Of a stretch of 64,000 bases of DNA, positions 16,338-24,769 are shown one piece after another (position 1 is the stretch's first letter; every line of letters begins with the position of its first letter). Source of the stretch: UBA4416 sp964541155. Lineage in GTDB: Bacteria; Bacteroidota; Bacteroidia; B-17B0; Aurantibacillaceae. The notes below the pieces were generated by a model that saw only the letters and a program-made list of their open reading frames with translations, was not told the origin of the DNA and did not search any database. The translations under genes and the position numbers were made by a program. The stretch is taken from contig CAZIPC010000007.1 in assembly GCA_964541155.1 (NCBI GenBank), positions 1 to 64,000 on the forward strand. Direction: 5' to 3'.

Positions 16338-19300
16338 ATGACTCAACAACGTAAAATTACAAGAATATTACAGAAAACGGTATTGTTTTCTTTTCTATTT
16401 ATTGTTGGTTTTACTATTTTATTATATACTTTATTTCAAACCTATGTTTTTCAAACTTGGGCAGCTAATCAATTAACAGGCTATTTGAGTAAAGAATTAA
16501 ATGCAACAATACGCGTTAATAAGGTTAAAATTTCGTTTATTAAAAACATCACACTTCAGGGCGTTTTTGTGAGTGATAAGCATCAAGATACATTAATTTA
16601 TGGAAATGATATTACACTAAATATTAGTGGATTTAATTTAAAACATCAGCAACTTAACTTAGATGATATCACTTTGTCTGATGTTAAAATTAAATTATTG
16701 AAATATAAAAATGAAAAAAAATTTAATTTTCAATATTTAGTAGATTATTTTTCTTCAAATAACTCCGTGCAAGATTCTTCTATTATGCCATGGAAAGTAA
16801 ATTATGGCATTTTAAAATTACAAAATGTTGATTTTACATATTGGCTGTTAAAAGATGAAGGTAAAGTTGTTAGAAACATAAATTACAATCACATTCATGC
16901 ATTTAATGTTTGTGGAGAGGTATCTGATGTTAAGATTAAAAATGATACTATACTTGGACAGATAACAAATCTGAGTGGAAAAGAACAATGTGGAATTCAG
17001 CTACGTAAATTATCTACTTATGTTAAAATTTCACCAATTGAATTAAGTTGTGATAGTTTATATTTAAGAACTCAAAATAGTTTGGTTAAAGGTTGTTTCC
17101 AATTTAAGTATGAAAAATGGGACGATTATTTAGATTTTATAAACAAGGTATATATTAAAGGCACTTTAAAAGATAGCACCTATGTTGGGTTTAAAGACAT
17201 TTCCTACTTTGCCAATGAAATTAATTGTTTTGATGAAATACTACACATTAAGGGGAATATAAAAGGGTTTGTAAATAATTTAACTGGTTCTAAAATACAT
17301 GCTAGGTATAAAAATCACACACAATTTATAGGTGATATTAGCATAGCTGGATTACCAAATTTCAATAAATCTTTTATTCATTTTGATGCACAAAAATTAT
17401 CTACATCAAAATCTGATTTAGAGCATTTTCCTATTCCTCCGTTTGATAAACCAACTCATTTAAAATTACCAACAGAAATTACTCAACTAGGTGTTATATC
17501 ATATAAGGGTAAGTTTGATGGCTTTGTTAATGAATTTGCAACTTATGGTACATTTAATACAGCTGTTGGAAATATTACAACAGATTTACGTGTTAAAAAT
17601 AATTTAGAATCAAAATTGGTTGAATATTCCGGAAATATTACAACTACTCATTTTAATTTATCAAAATTATTTCCTCATGTGAAATTTGTTGGACCAATAT
17701 CTTTAAGTACAAAAATTAATGGAAAAGGATTAATTACAAAAGAATTAGACGCTACATTTGACGGGCTAGTTCAATCTGTTTATTACAATGGATATCGTTA
17801 TAGTAACGTAAAGATATCAGGTCTTTTTAAGAATCAAATTTTTAGTGGTTATGTATTAAGTAAAGATACAAATGCAAACTTTGAATTTAATGGATCTGTT
17901 GATTTTAATCATAAAGTTCCTAAAATGGATTTTATATCTACCATAAACAATATTGATTTAGAGAAGACTCATTTTTCAACTCCACAATTAAATGGTAGAA
18001 TATCTTCACAAATTTTAATTAATTTAAATGGAAATAGCCTTGATAATTTATCGGGTATAATAAGCTTAGATAATACCATATATAAAACAGATAATAAGTT
18101 ATATAAATTAAGTAGTTTTAATTTAGAGTTAAATCAGTTAACTCAAAATAAAAATATTCAACTTAACTCTTCTATTGCTAACATTCAATTAAAGGGAAAG
18201 TATAATTTAAGTACTTTACCAGATGCTTTTAAACAATATCTAAATGGTTACTTTCCAACGTTTATAAAAACAAATAAACGGTACATCTATAGTGATAAAG
18301 CGGATTTATCTGTAAAAATTAAAAATTTTAATCTTGTAAAAGAACTTTTCTTAAAAGATTTAATGATAAGTCCAAACTCACTACTACAGGCCTCATTTGA
18401 TGCCTCTATTAATTATTTATATTTAAAAACAAATAGTAATTTGATAGAATACTCTAAAATTAATTTTAAAAATAATGATATAACTATTAATTCATTACCT
18501 AAGAGCATTCAAATAGCATATAATTCAAAATCTATTCATTTTTCTGACAGTTTCGCTTTTAAAAATCCCAATTTAATTATTTTGGGAAATGATAAAGTAA
18601 GTGATTTTAATTTCAATTGGGATAATATGTCACAATTAAAAAATGCTGGAACTATAAAAGGAAAAACATTTTTTAATAATACCAATGCCACTATCGTTTT
18701 CGATAAATTTAAATATGTTGTTGAAGATAGTGTATGGCAATTAGCAAAATTTAATCCAATAATTATTGATAGCTCTTTATGCGTATTAGTAAAACCATTA
18801 ATTTTTTATAATCAAAATCAATCTATTACTATTAGTGGAAAATTATCAAAAAATAACAATGAAAAATTAGATATATATATCGAAAATTTTAAACTAGCCC
18901 AATTAAATCCCTTGCTGCAAACATCGCAATTAACTGTTGATGGTTTTTTAACCGGAGAAACAAGCATATTTGGAGCTTTTGGAAAAACGTTGGCCTCTAG
19001 TAATATACATTTTACAGAACTTAAATTAAATAAAAAATTACTTGGTTACGGAGAAATTAAAAGCTTGTATAATCCAGAAAAAGAATTAATCAGTATTAAT
19101 GGGTATACAGCATTTTCAAAAGATTTAGAAGGGTCTTTAGTTAAAAATATAATATTTGATGGATTTTACTTTCCAAAACGTAGTGAAAATAATTTAGACA
19201 TCAGTTTTAAAGCACAGCCGTTAGATTTAACTGTTTTGCAACCATTTTTAAAGGATATTTTTACATTTAAAGTTGGATTTGTTAATGGAGATGGAATAAT

Positions 19301-20819
19301 AACAGGTACTATTGATAAACCTCAGATTAATGCTAAGCTTAAAATTTTTAAATGCGTATTAATTGTAGATTTTACAAAAGTACAATACAGTTTAAATGGA
19401 GATATTACAATTACACCTTCTCAAATTAATTTTGAAAATATAGAAGTAAGAGATAAAATAGGAAACATAGCATCTTTAGATGGTAATATATTTCATAATA
19501 ATTTTAAAGATATGCGTATTGATTTTGATATTAATACAAATAAACTATTGGTTTTAAATACAAATTCAGCCAATAATCCAAGCTATTATGGAACGGCGTA
19601 TGCATCTGGAAATGCTGGTATATACGGATTTATGGATGATATAAAAATGGAAATAAATATGAAAACTAATGGAGGAACTTATTTTTATATTCCATTAGAT
19701 GGTCCATCAGAGATAACTAATAATGATTTTATAAAATTTGTAACAAAAGATACTTCTAAAATACAAATTGCCAAAACTGTCAAATCAAATTTTTCTTTAG
19801 ATTTTAATTTAGAGGCTACTAAAGACGCTGAAATACAATTAATATTTGATGAAAAATCTGGTGATATTATAAAAGCCAGAGGAGATGGATTTTTGAATAT
19901 GAAAATTAATTCAAAAGGAAAATTTGATATGTTTGGAGATTACGTGTTATCATCAGGCGATTATCTATTTACTTTAGAAGATTTTGTTACTAAAAAATTT
20001 GAAATTCAAAAAGGAAGTTCTATTAAATGGAACGGAAACGCTTATAAGGCAAACATCGATATTGTTGCGATTTATAAACAACGAGCTTCTATTAAGCCTT
20101 TATTTCCAAACGATTCAGTAAATAATTATAATAAAAGATTTCCAGTTGATTGTAAATTGTATATGAAAAATAAATTAACAGCTCCTGATATTACGTTTGG
20201 AATAGATTTACCCACAATTGATGAAACAACTCGATCTGCTATTAAGAGCTTATTAACTGATGAAAATGAATTAAATAGACAAGTATTTTCTTTGTTATTG
20301 TTAAGAAGTTTTGTGACGCCGGTTTCTATATCAGGTTCTGGAGGTATAAGTGCAGGTGGTGCGGCGGCAGCTACAGGTTCAGAAATGCTGAGTAATAAAA
20401 TGAGTAATTGGCTAAATGGCATTACTAAAGCTATTGATATAGGCTTAAATTATAGGCCAGGTAGTATTTTAAGTAGTGATGAATTAGATTTAGCTTTATC
20501 AAAACAATTGTTTAATAATAGGCTTGTAATTGATGGTAATTTTGGAGTAGCAAATAATAATACAAGTTCTACAGCTACTAATAAAAGTAGTAATTCAAGT
20601 AATTTAATAGGTGATGTAACTATTGAGTATAAATTATCTGACTCGGGAAAATACCGAGTAAAAGGTTTTAATAGAAGTAATGATAATACAGAAGCAGCAA
20701 CTAGTGGAGGGCCTTTTACACAAGGGGTAGGAATATTTTATAGGGAAGAATATGAAAGTTTGAGGGAATTATATAAAAGGTACTTATCTAAAATTAAAAA
20801 GAAAGATAATATCAAGTAA
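16338..20819 (+). CDS. tamB: Translocation and assembly module TamB (DUF490)
   Basis: 1493 residues. One N-terminal membrane helix (about residues 13-36) anchors it in the inner membrane. A very long beta-rich repeat body follows, and the last 350 or so residues form the DUF490/TamB domain (SGDYLFTLEDFVTKKFEIQKG, DCKLYMKN, TIDETTRSAIKSLL). Family knowledge: AsmA-like proteins that span the periplasm as a hydrophobic groove, with roles in outer-membrane protein assembly and phospholipid transport. A TamA partner is not adjacent, but Bacteroidota usually encode a BamA-like partner elsewhere. The C-terminal part has a Gly/Ala-rich stretch (GSGGISAGGAAAATGS). It ends 20 bases from the oppositely oriented acr3. 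Confidence 0.93.
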   Translation: MTQQRKITRILQKTVLFSFLFIVGFTILLYTLFQTYVFQTWAANQLTGYLSKELNATIRVNKVKISFIKNITLQGVFVSDKHQDTLIYGNDITLNISGFNLKHQQLNLDDITLSDVKIKLLKYKNEKKFNFQYLVDYFSSNNSVQDSSIMPWKVNYGILKLQNVDFTYWLLKDEGKVVRNINYNHIHAFNVCGEVSDVKIKNDTILGQITNLSGKEQCGIQLRKLSTYVKISPIELSCDSLYLRTQNSLVKGCFQFKYEKWDDYLDFINKVYIKGTLKDSTYVGFKDISYFANEINCFDEILHIKGNIKGFVNNLTGSKIHARYKNHTQFIGDISIAGLPNFNKSFIHFDAQKLSTSKSDLEHFPIPPFDKPTHLKLPTEITQLGVISYKGKFDGFVNEFATYGTFNTAVGNITTDLRVKNNLESKLVEYSGNITTTHFNLSKLFPHVKFVGPISLSTKINGKGLITKELDATFDGLVQSVYYNGYRYSNVKISGLFKNQIFSGYVLSKDTNANFEFNGSVDFNHKVPKMDFISTINNIDLEKTHFSTPQLNGRISSQILINLNGNSLDNLSGIISLDNTIYKTDNKLYKLSSFNLELNQLTQNKNIQLNSSIANIQLKGKYNLSTLPDAFKQYLNGYFPTFIKTNKRYIYSDKADLSVKIKNFNLVKELFLKDLMISPNSLLQASFDASINYLYLKTNSNLIEYSKINFKNNDITINSLPKSIQIAYNSKSIHFSDSFAFKNPNLIILGNDKVSDFNFNWDNMSQLKNAGTIKGKTFFNNTNATIVFDKFKYVVEDSVWQLAKFNPIIIDSSLCVLVKPLIFYNQNQSITISGKLSKNNNEKLDIYIENFKLAQLNPLLQTSQLTVDGFLTGETSIFGAFGKTLASSNIHFTELKLNKKLLGYGEIKSLYNPEKELISINGYTAFSKDLEGSLVKNIIFDGFYFPKRSENNLDISFKAQPLDLTVLQPFLKDIFTFKVGFVNGDGIITGTIDKPQINAKLKIFKCVLIVDFTKVQYSLNGDITITPSQINFENIEVRDKIGNIASLDGNIFHNNFKDMRIDFDINTNKLLVLNTNSANNPSYYGTAYASGNAGIYGFMDDIKMEINMKTNGGTYFYIPLDGPSEITNNDFIKFVTKDTSKIQIAKTVKSNFSLDFNLEATKDAEIQLIFDEKSGDIIKARGDGFLNMKINSKGKFDMFGDYVLSSGDYLFTLEDFVTKKFEIQKGSSIKWNGNAYKANIDIVAIYKQRASIKPLFPNDSVNNYNKRFPVDCKLYMKNKLTAPDITFGIDLPTIDETTRSAIKSLLTDENELNRQVFSLLLLRSFVTPVSISGSGGISAGGAAAATGSEMLSNKMSNWLNGITKAIDIGLNYRPGSILSSDELDLALSKQLFNNRLVIDGNFGVANNNTSSTATNKSSNSSNLIGDVTIEYKLSDSGKYRVKGFNRSNDNTEAATSGGPFTQGVGIFYREEYESLRELYKRYLSKIKKKDNIK

Positions 20820-20839
20820 TGTTTTTTATATTTTTCTTA

Positions 20840-21898
20840 CTAATAGTATTTTTCTTTAAACCAAAAAGCTAATTTAACTAATCCTATTAATGCAGGAACT
20901 TCTACTAATGGACCAATAACCCCTGCAAAGGCTTGACCACTATTAATGCCAAATATACCAATTGCAACGGCAATGGCTAATTCAAAATTATTACCAGTAG
21001 CTGTAAATGATAAGGCTACATTTGTAGAATAATCTGCCCCTAATTTTTTAGCAAACAAAAATGTAATAACAAACATCACTGCAAAATAAATCACAAGCGG
21101 AATGGCTATTCGTAAAACATCTAAAGGTATTTGTACAATCAATTTACCTTTTAAACTAAACATTAAAATAATTGTAAATAATAATGCAATTAATGTAATG
21201 GGAGATATAGCTGGGATAAATTTTTGTTGATACCATTCTTCTCCTTTAATTTTTATTAAACTATATCTACTTATTATGCCTGTAATAAAAGGTATTCCCA
21301 AATAAACAAACACACTTTTGGCTATCTGATACATGGTAATGTTGATTTCAAAACTTTTTATTCCAAACATTACAGGAACTTTAGTTAAATAAAAATAGGA
21401 GTAGGCTGAGAATAAAAGAACTTGAAGCAAACTATTTATTCCAACTAATCCCGCGATGTATTCTCTATTGCCTTCTGCTAACTCATTCCATACAATTACC
21501 ATAGCAATACATGGTGCAATACCTATTAATATTAAACCTGTCATATACTCAGGATAATCTTTCAAAAAAATATAAGATAACATAAACATAAAAAACGGAG
21601 CGATGATCCATGTAATACATAATGACATTAAAATTAATTTCAAATTTTTAAACACTTGTGGGATTTTTTCATACCTCACTTTTGCTAATGGAGGATACAT
21701 CATTAATATTAAACCTATGGCTAATGGAATATTAGTTGTTCCACTCGACATTGAATTAATGAATGTGGCGCTGTATGGAATAAAATAACCTATGCTTATT
21801 CCTACAATCATTGCTGAAAAAATCCACAGAGTTAAATATCTATCTAAAAAACTTAATTTTTTTCTATTTACGGCAGGGGTGCAGTTTGTATTTGGCAT
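20840..21898 (-). CDS. arsB: Arsenite efflux permease, ACR3 family
   Basis: 352 residues with about ten membrane helices. The family signature GIAPCIAMVIVWNELAEG carries the conserved Cys needed for arsenite transport, and GNNFELAIAVAIGIFG near the C terminus matches the helix-9 motif. It exports As(III), and sometimes Sb(III), using the proton gradient. It is the last gene of the operon arsR-DUF6428-arsC-acr3, starting four bases after the arsC stop, so it should be induced with them by arsenite. The ars cluster name arsB is commonly used for ACR3-type pumps though they are unrelated to E. coli ArsB. Confidence 0.95.
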   Translation of the reverse strand: MPNTNCTPAVNRKKLSFLDRYLTLWIFSAMIVGISIGYFIPYSATFINSMSSGTTNIPLAIGLILMMYPPLAKVRYEKIPQVFKNLKLILMSLCITWIIAPFFMFMLSYIFLKDYPEYMTGLILIGIAPCIAMVIVWNELAEGNREYIAGLVGINSLLQVLLFSAYSYFYLTKVPVMFGIKSFEINITMYQIAKSVFVYLGIPFITGIISRYSLIKIKGEEWYQQKFIPAISPITLIALLFTIILMFSLKGKLIVQIPLDVLRIAIPLVIYFAVMFVITFLFAKKLGADYSTNVALSFTATGNNFELAIAVAIGIFGINSGQAFAGVIGPLVEVPALIGLVKLAFWFKEKYY

Positions 21899-21902
21899 AT
21901 TT

Positions 21903-22517
21903 TTAATTTACTTTCGAAAAAACATAAAAGGTTTCTAATGCAATTTGTTTGCAACGTTCATTATATTTAATGTCTTGTAAAGCTGTATTATCAAATACTT
22001 TTGGATCATCGTAAGTAGTTCCAATTCTTAATTCAGCTCCAGCAATAAATGGACAATTCTCTTCGGCATCACTACAGGTCATAATTGCTGCAAATTCATG
22101 CTTAGGATTTGCATCGTCATGGTACACTTTTGAAAAACAGCTCATTGATTTTTCGTTCTCATCAAAGTATAATTGATAAATAGGATTTACACTATCAGTT
22201 GTTTTTTCAATACGAAATCCCACTCGTTTAATTGCATTAATTGCATTGATATTAAATGAAGTGGTCTCTGTTCCGCCTGAAAATGTAAGCACATTTTTAA
22301 TGTTATAATAGTAAGCAGCTACTTGTGCCCATATTTGTCCAAAATGGCTTCTACGCGAATTGTGTGTGCAAATGTAAACTAATTGTATTGGTTTATGTTC
22401 TTGTCTTTTAAATTGGATATATGCTGATATTTTTTCTAAAAGAATTTTTCTTTCGGTGGTTATAGAATCAAATTCTTTAACTATTTCATCACAATAAGTT
22501 TCGATTGATGTAATCAT
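21903..22517 (-). CDS. arsC: Low-molecular-weight phosphatase-type arsenate reductase
   Basis: About 204 residues from ATG 22517, 13 bases after the preceding stop; an in-frame start at 22583 would overlap the DUF6428 gene by 53 bases and is less likely. The P-loop CTHNSRRS (Cx5R) is at residue 50 with the reading VYICTHNSRRSHFGQIW, and a later acidic DDPKVFD segment resembles the general-acid region. It should reduce arsenate to arsenite for export by the ACR3 pump. Compared with the 130-150 residues of Staphylococcus-type ArsC it carries an extra N-terminal helical part. The electron donor cannot be told from sequence. Confidence 0.88.
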   Translation of the reverse strand: MITSIETYCDEIVKEFDSITTERKILLEKISAYIQFKRQEHKPIQLVYICTHNSRRSHFGQIWAQVAAYYYNIKNVLTFSGGTETTSFNINAINAIKRVGFRIEKTTDSVNPIYQLYFDENEKSMSCFSKVYHDDANPKHEFAAIMTCSDAEENCPFIAGAELRIGTTYDDPKVFDNTALQDIKYNERCKQIALETFYVFSKVN

Positions 22518-22530
22518 ACTTTTTTTGAAA

Positions 22531-23001
22531 TTAGCAGCATTTACTGCCAGGTGTACAACAGCTTTGATTGTTTGATAAGTCAATTAAGTTTACTTTCAAT
22601 TTTTCATGAGGTATTCCGCATTTATCTTGTGCTAAACAGTTTGTTTGAGTGGATGTTAAGGCAAATTCTTTTCCATTAAATTCTATACCATATTTTCCAA
22701 TTGTATTACTTTGATATTCTACTTCAATTTCAGAATCTTCTATACCTAACACTTTTTCAGATAAAGTAATAATATCATTTAATTTTTTTGGAGCTAAACG
22801 ATGATCAAAATCATTGGCTTCCCATAACTGAAAATTAACTATTTTTTCGTTTCGAATAGTTCCACCACAGTCAATAAATTTTTTGGTAACTTGACCAACT
22901 TCCGTTACATGAAAGTGTTTCGGAACAGGAGTTCCATCGGGTAATAAAAAAATAATTTCATTTACAAAAGCTAAGTTTTTCTTAAAATCAGATAGTTTCA
23001 T
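22531..23001 (-). CDS. DUF6428 protein of the arsenic operon
   Basis: 156 residues with no signal peptide, so cytoplasmic. Visible elements: an early PVPKHFHVTEVGQV stretch whose two His could bind metal or belong to a cupin-like beta fold, a VNFQLWEANDFDHRL stretch, and a Cys-rich end (SCCTPGSKCC) preceded by two further Cys (NCLAQDKCG). DUF6428 is known mainly from its place in Bacteroidota arsenic operons; the biochemical role is not established. The Cys pairs invite the idea of arsenite binding or delivery to the pump, which is inference only. It lies 28 bases after arsR, with a candidate second ArsR site in that gap. Confidence 0.75.
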   Translation of the reverse strand: MKLSDFKKNLAFVNEIIFLLPDGTPVPKHFHVTEVGQVTKKFIDCGGTIRNEKIVNFQLWEANDFDHRLAPKKLNDIITLSEKVLGIEDSEIEVEYQSNTIGKYGIEFNGKEFALTSTQTNCLAQDKCGIPHEKLKVNLIDLSNNQSCCTPGSKCC

Positions 23002-23024
23002 TATTATCGTTATTTTGCGATTAT
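23002..23024. promoter_or_regulatory. Imperfect inverted repeat, possible second ArsR operator
   Basis: ATTATCGT ... GCGATTAT, with the arms agreeing at six of eight positions, sits between arsR and DUF6428. It shares the ATCG core and spacing of the perfect repeat upstream of arsR. Confidence 0.5.
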
Positions 23025-23029
23025 TTATA

Positions 23030-23362
23030 TTATTTACAACAGTTATTTTTTGAGATATTAGTATTGAATAAAGAATTTAAATATTCTCTTGCTATATCCC
23101 ATTCTTTAGTATTTATACAATAACATATTTTCGCCCCATCAATGTCACCTTTAATTAATCGAGCTTCTTTTAGTTCTTTTAAATGTTGAGAAATAGTGCT
23201 TTGAGATAAAGGCAACTCCTCTACGATATCGCCACAAATACAAGCCTGTTTTTTTATAAGTAACTGTAAAATAGCAATACGAGCAGGATGAGCTAGTGCT
23301 TTAGCATATTTAGCTATCTTATTGTCTTTAACGGTAAATTCTTCAGATTTTGTAATTCCCAT
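23030..23362 (-). CDS. arsR: ArsR-family arsenite-responsive repressor
   Basis: 110 residues, normal size. A winged helix-turn-helix is clear: LAHPARIAILQLL, then LPLSQSTISQHLKELKEARLI as recognition region. The metalloid site is probably Cys41 and Cys43 (ACICGDIV), matching the position of the CVC motif of E. coli ArsR; a Cys pair also lies at the very end (NNCCK) and another at residues 80 and 82. It binds DNA without arsenite and releases on binding. A perfect inverted repeat overlaps its own promoter, so it is autoregulated. It is the first gene of the operon, read toward the pump gene. Confidence 0.93.
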   Translation of the reverse strand: MGITKSEEFTVKDNKIAKYAKALAHPARIAILQLLIKKQACICGDIVEELPLSQSTISQHLKELKEARLIKGDIDGAKICYCINTKEWDIAREYLNSLFNTNISKNNCCK

Positions 23363-23386
23363 ATTAATCGTAAAATTACGATTAAT
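23363..23386. promoter_or_regulatory. Perfect ArsR operator
   Basis: ATTAATCGTAA and TTACGATTAAT form a perfect 11-base inverted repeat with a two-base centre, directly before the arsR ATG. It covers the -7 box of the promoter, so repressor binding would block RNA polymerase. Confidence 0.8.
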
Positions 23387-23401
23387 TTATTGGTATACAA
23401 A
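23371..23401 (-). promoter_or_regulatory. Promoter of the ars operon
   Basis: On the minus strand TTTG (23401-23398) is followed after exactly 19 bases by TAATTTTA (23378-23371), one base off TAnnTTTG. The box ends eight bases before the arsR start codon, implying a very short leader or none. Confidence 0.65.
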
Positions 23402-23405
23402 AAAA

Positions 23406-23744
23406 TTATTTTACAGTAATTATAAACTGTTTAATATCTGATGTATCATTATATTTAATTAATGTAAATTTAACAGATGTAGTGCCTTTTTTTAATGTTT
23501 TAAAATTAAAATCAACACCTTTTTCATTTCCGTGAAATACAGATCCTAAGTAATCTAATATTTTAGAATCATATTGGCTGTTTAATTGCCACATATAACC
23601 TGTTGTATGATTTTCGGGTAAGGTAATTTTAAATTTCTCATTACTGTAAAATATATTTTTTAACGGAGCTTCGTTTTTTGCTTGCTGATAGCTACAACTT
23701 ATTGTGCAAAGCATAATAATTAAAATAATTAATAGATGTTTCAT
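23406..23744 (-). CDS. Chagasin-like (I42) protease inhibitor lipoprotein
   Basis: 112 residues. The signal peptide ends in CTISC, a lipobox, so a lipoprotein with Cys at about residue 17 is predicted. The remaining part resembles the I42 chagasin family of Cys protease inhibitors: ENHTTGYMW corresponds to the NPTTGY loop, and GNEKGVDFNFKTLKKGTTSVKF to the second loop region and following strand. The third loop (RPW) is not recognisable. The family blocks papain-like proteases; in bacteria the target is usually unknown. A divergent DUF3108 gene lies just upstream. The partial motif set keeps the call moderate. Confidence 0.6.
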   Translation of the reverse strand: MKHLLIILIIMLCTISCSYQQAKNEAPLKNIFYSNEKFKITLPENHTTGYMWQLNSQYDSKILDYLGSVFHGNEKGVDFNFKTLKKGTTSVKFTLIKYNDTSDIKQFIITVK

Positions 23745-23802
23745 AAATCAAATATAACTTCTTAACTACTATTTTTATATTTTTTTAATTTTTTAAACCT
23801 GT

Positions 23803-23810
23803 TATTTTTG
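23803..23810 (+). promoter_or_regulatory. Candidate -7 box for the DUF3108 gene
   Basis: TATTTTTG fits TAnnTTTG and lies 45 bases before the ATG at 23856. No well-placed -33 element was seen. Confidence 0.3.
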
Positions 23811-23855
23811 TATAAATTTATAATAATAAATTATTGTGTTAATAAAAGGTTATTT

Positions 23856-24704
23856 ATGAAAGCATTTAATTATATAACAACTATTACATTATCTTTTACA
23901 GTTTTTATTGTAATGTGTTCTATTGTTAATTATCATTCAAGTTATCATAAATTAAAACAAACAATCCCTAATGTTTTAGTAGCTAAAGATTTACCATCTA
24001 AACCCAACGAGGCATTTAAAGCAGGTGAAATTTTATCATATCGACTTCATTATGGGTTAATGGATGCTGGTGTTATTTTAATGGAAGTAAAACCACAAAT
24101 ACTCGAGGTATCAGGAAGAAAAGTATATCATATAGTAGGTAACGGTTATTCAAAAGGTACGTTTGATTGGTTTTTTAAAGTAAGAGATCGATATGAAACA
24201 TTTGTTGACAAAGATGCTATGTTGCCTTGGATGTTTGTGAGAAGAGTTAACGAAGGTGGTTATATCATAAATCAAGATTATACATTTAATCATTACACTA
24301 ATAAAGTTGATGTTGGAGATGGACAAAAAATAGAAATTCCTTCAGGTACCCAAGACATGATTTCTGCTTTTTACTCAGCTCGAAACATAGATTTAACAAA
24401 TGCTAAAATTGGAGATGTATTTACTATTAACAGTATTGTAGACAAAGAAATTTGGCCATTAAAAATTAGATACGTAGGTAAAGAACAATTAACATGCGAC
24501 ATCGGAACATTTAATTGTGTTAAATTTCGTCCAATAGTTCAAAAAGGCCGAATTTTTAAAAGTGAAGACGATTTGAATGTTTGGCTTACAGATGATAAAA
24601 ATCATATACCTTTAAGAGCGCAAGCAAAATTATTGGTAGGATCTATTAAACTAGATATTACAAGTGCCAGAAATTTGGCTAATCCTACTTCAGAAGTTAA
24701 GTAA
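23856..24704 (+). CDS. DUF3108 family exported protein
   Basis: About 282 residues from ATG 23856; an upstream TTG in the same frame (23808) overlaps the candidate promoter and was not used. A hydrophobic N-terminal segment serves as signal or anchor. The body matches DUF3108: FKAGEILSYRLHYGLMDAGV at the start, YHIVGNGYSKG, FKVRDRYET, and a closing LNVWLTDDKNHIPLRAQAKL strand. DUF3108 proteins are periplasmic or outer-membrane-linked beta proteins of unknown role, with a fold related to lipoprotein carriers. It precedes tryptophan dioxygenase with its own promoter, so a shared function is not implied. Confidence 0.8.
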   Translation: MKAFNYITTITLSFTVFIVMCSIVNYHSSYHKLKQTIPNVLVAKDLPSKPNEAFKAGEILSYRLHYGLMDAGVILMEVKPQILEVSGRKVYHIVGNGYSKGTFDWFFKVRDRYETFVDKDAMLPWMFVRRVNEGGYIINQDYTFNHYTNKVDVGDGQKIEIPSGTQDMISAFYSARNIDLTNAKIGDVFTINSIVDKEIWPLKIRYVGKEQLTCDIGTFNCVKFRPIVQKGRIFKSEDDLNVWLTDDKNHIPLRAQAKLLVGSIKLDITSARNLANPTSEVK

Positions 24705-24732
24705 TTTATTTAAAAAAATAATTATCAGGATA

Positions 24733-24764
24733 TTGTGTAAATCAATAACCTTTTTCTACATTTA
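24733..24764 (+). promoter_or_regulatory. Candidate promoter of the tryptophan dioxygenase gene
   Basis: TTG (24733-24735), 21-base spacer, then TACATTTA (24757-24764), one base off the -7 consensus. It overlaps the first ATG (24764) and ends five bases before the second in-frame ATG (24770), favouring the latter as start. Confidence 0.45.
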
Positions 24765-24769
24765 TGCTT

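Noticed and set aside
20820..20839. A terminator between tamB and acr3
   Set aside because: The gap is T-rich but no hairpin of useful length was found.
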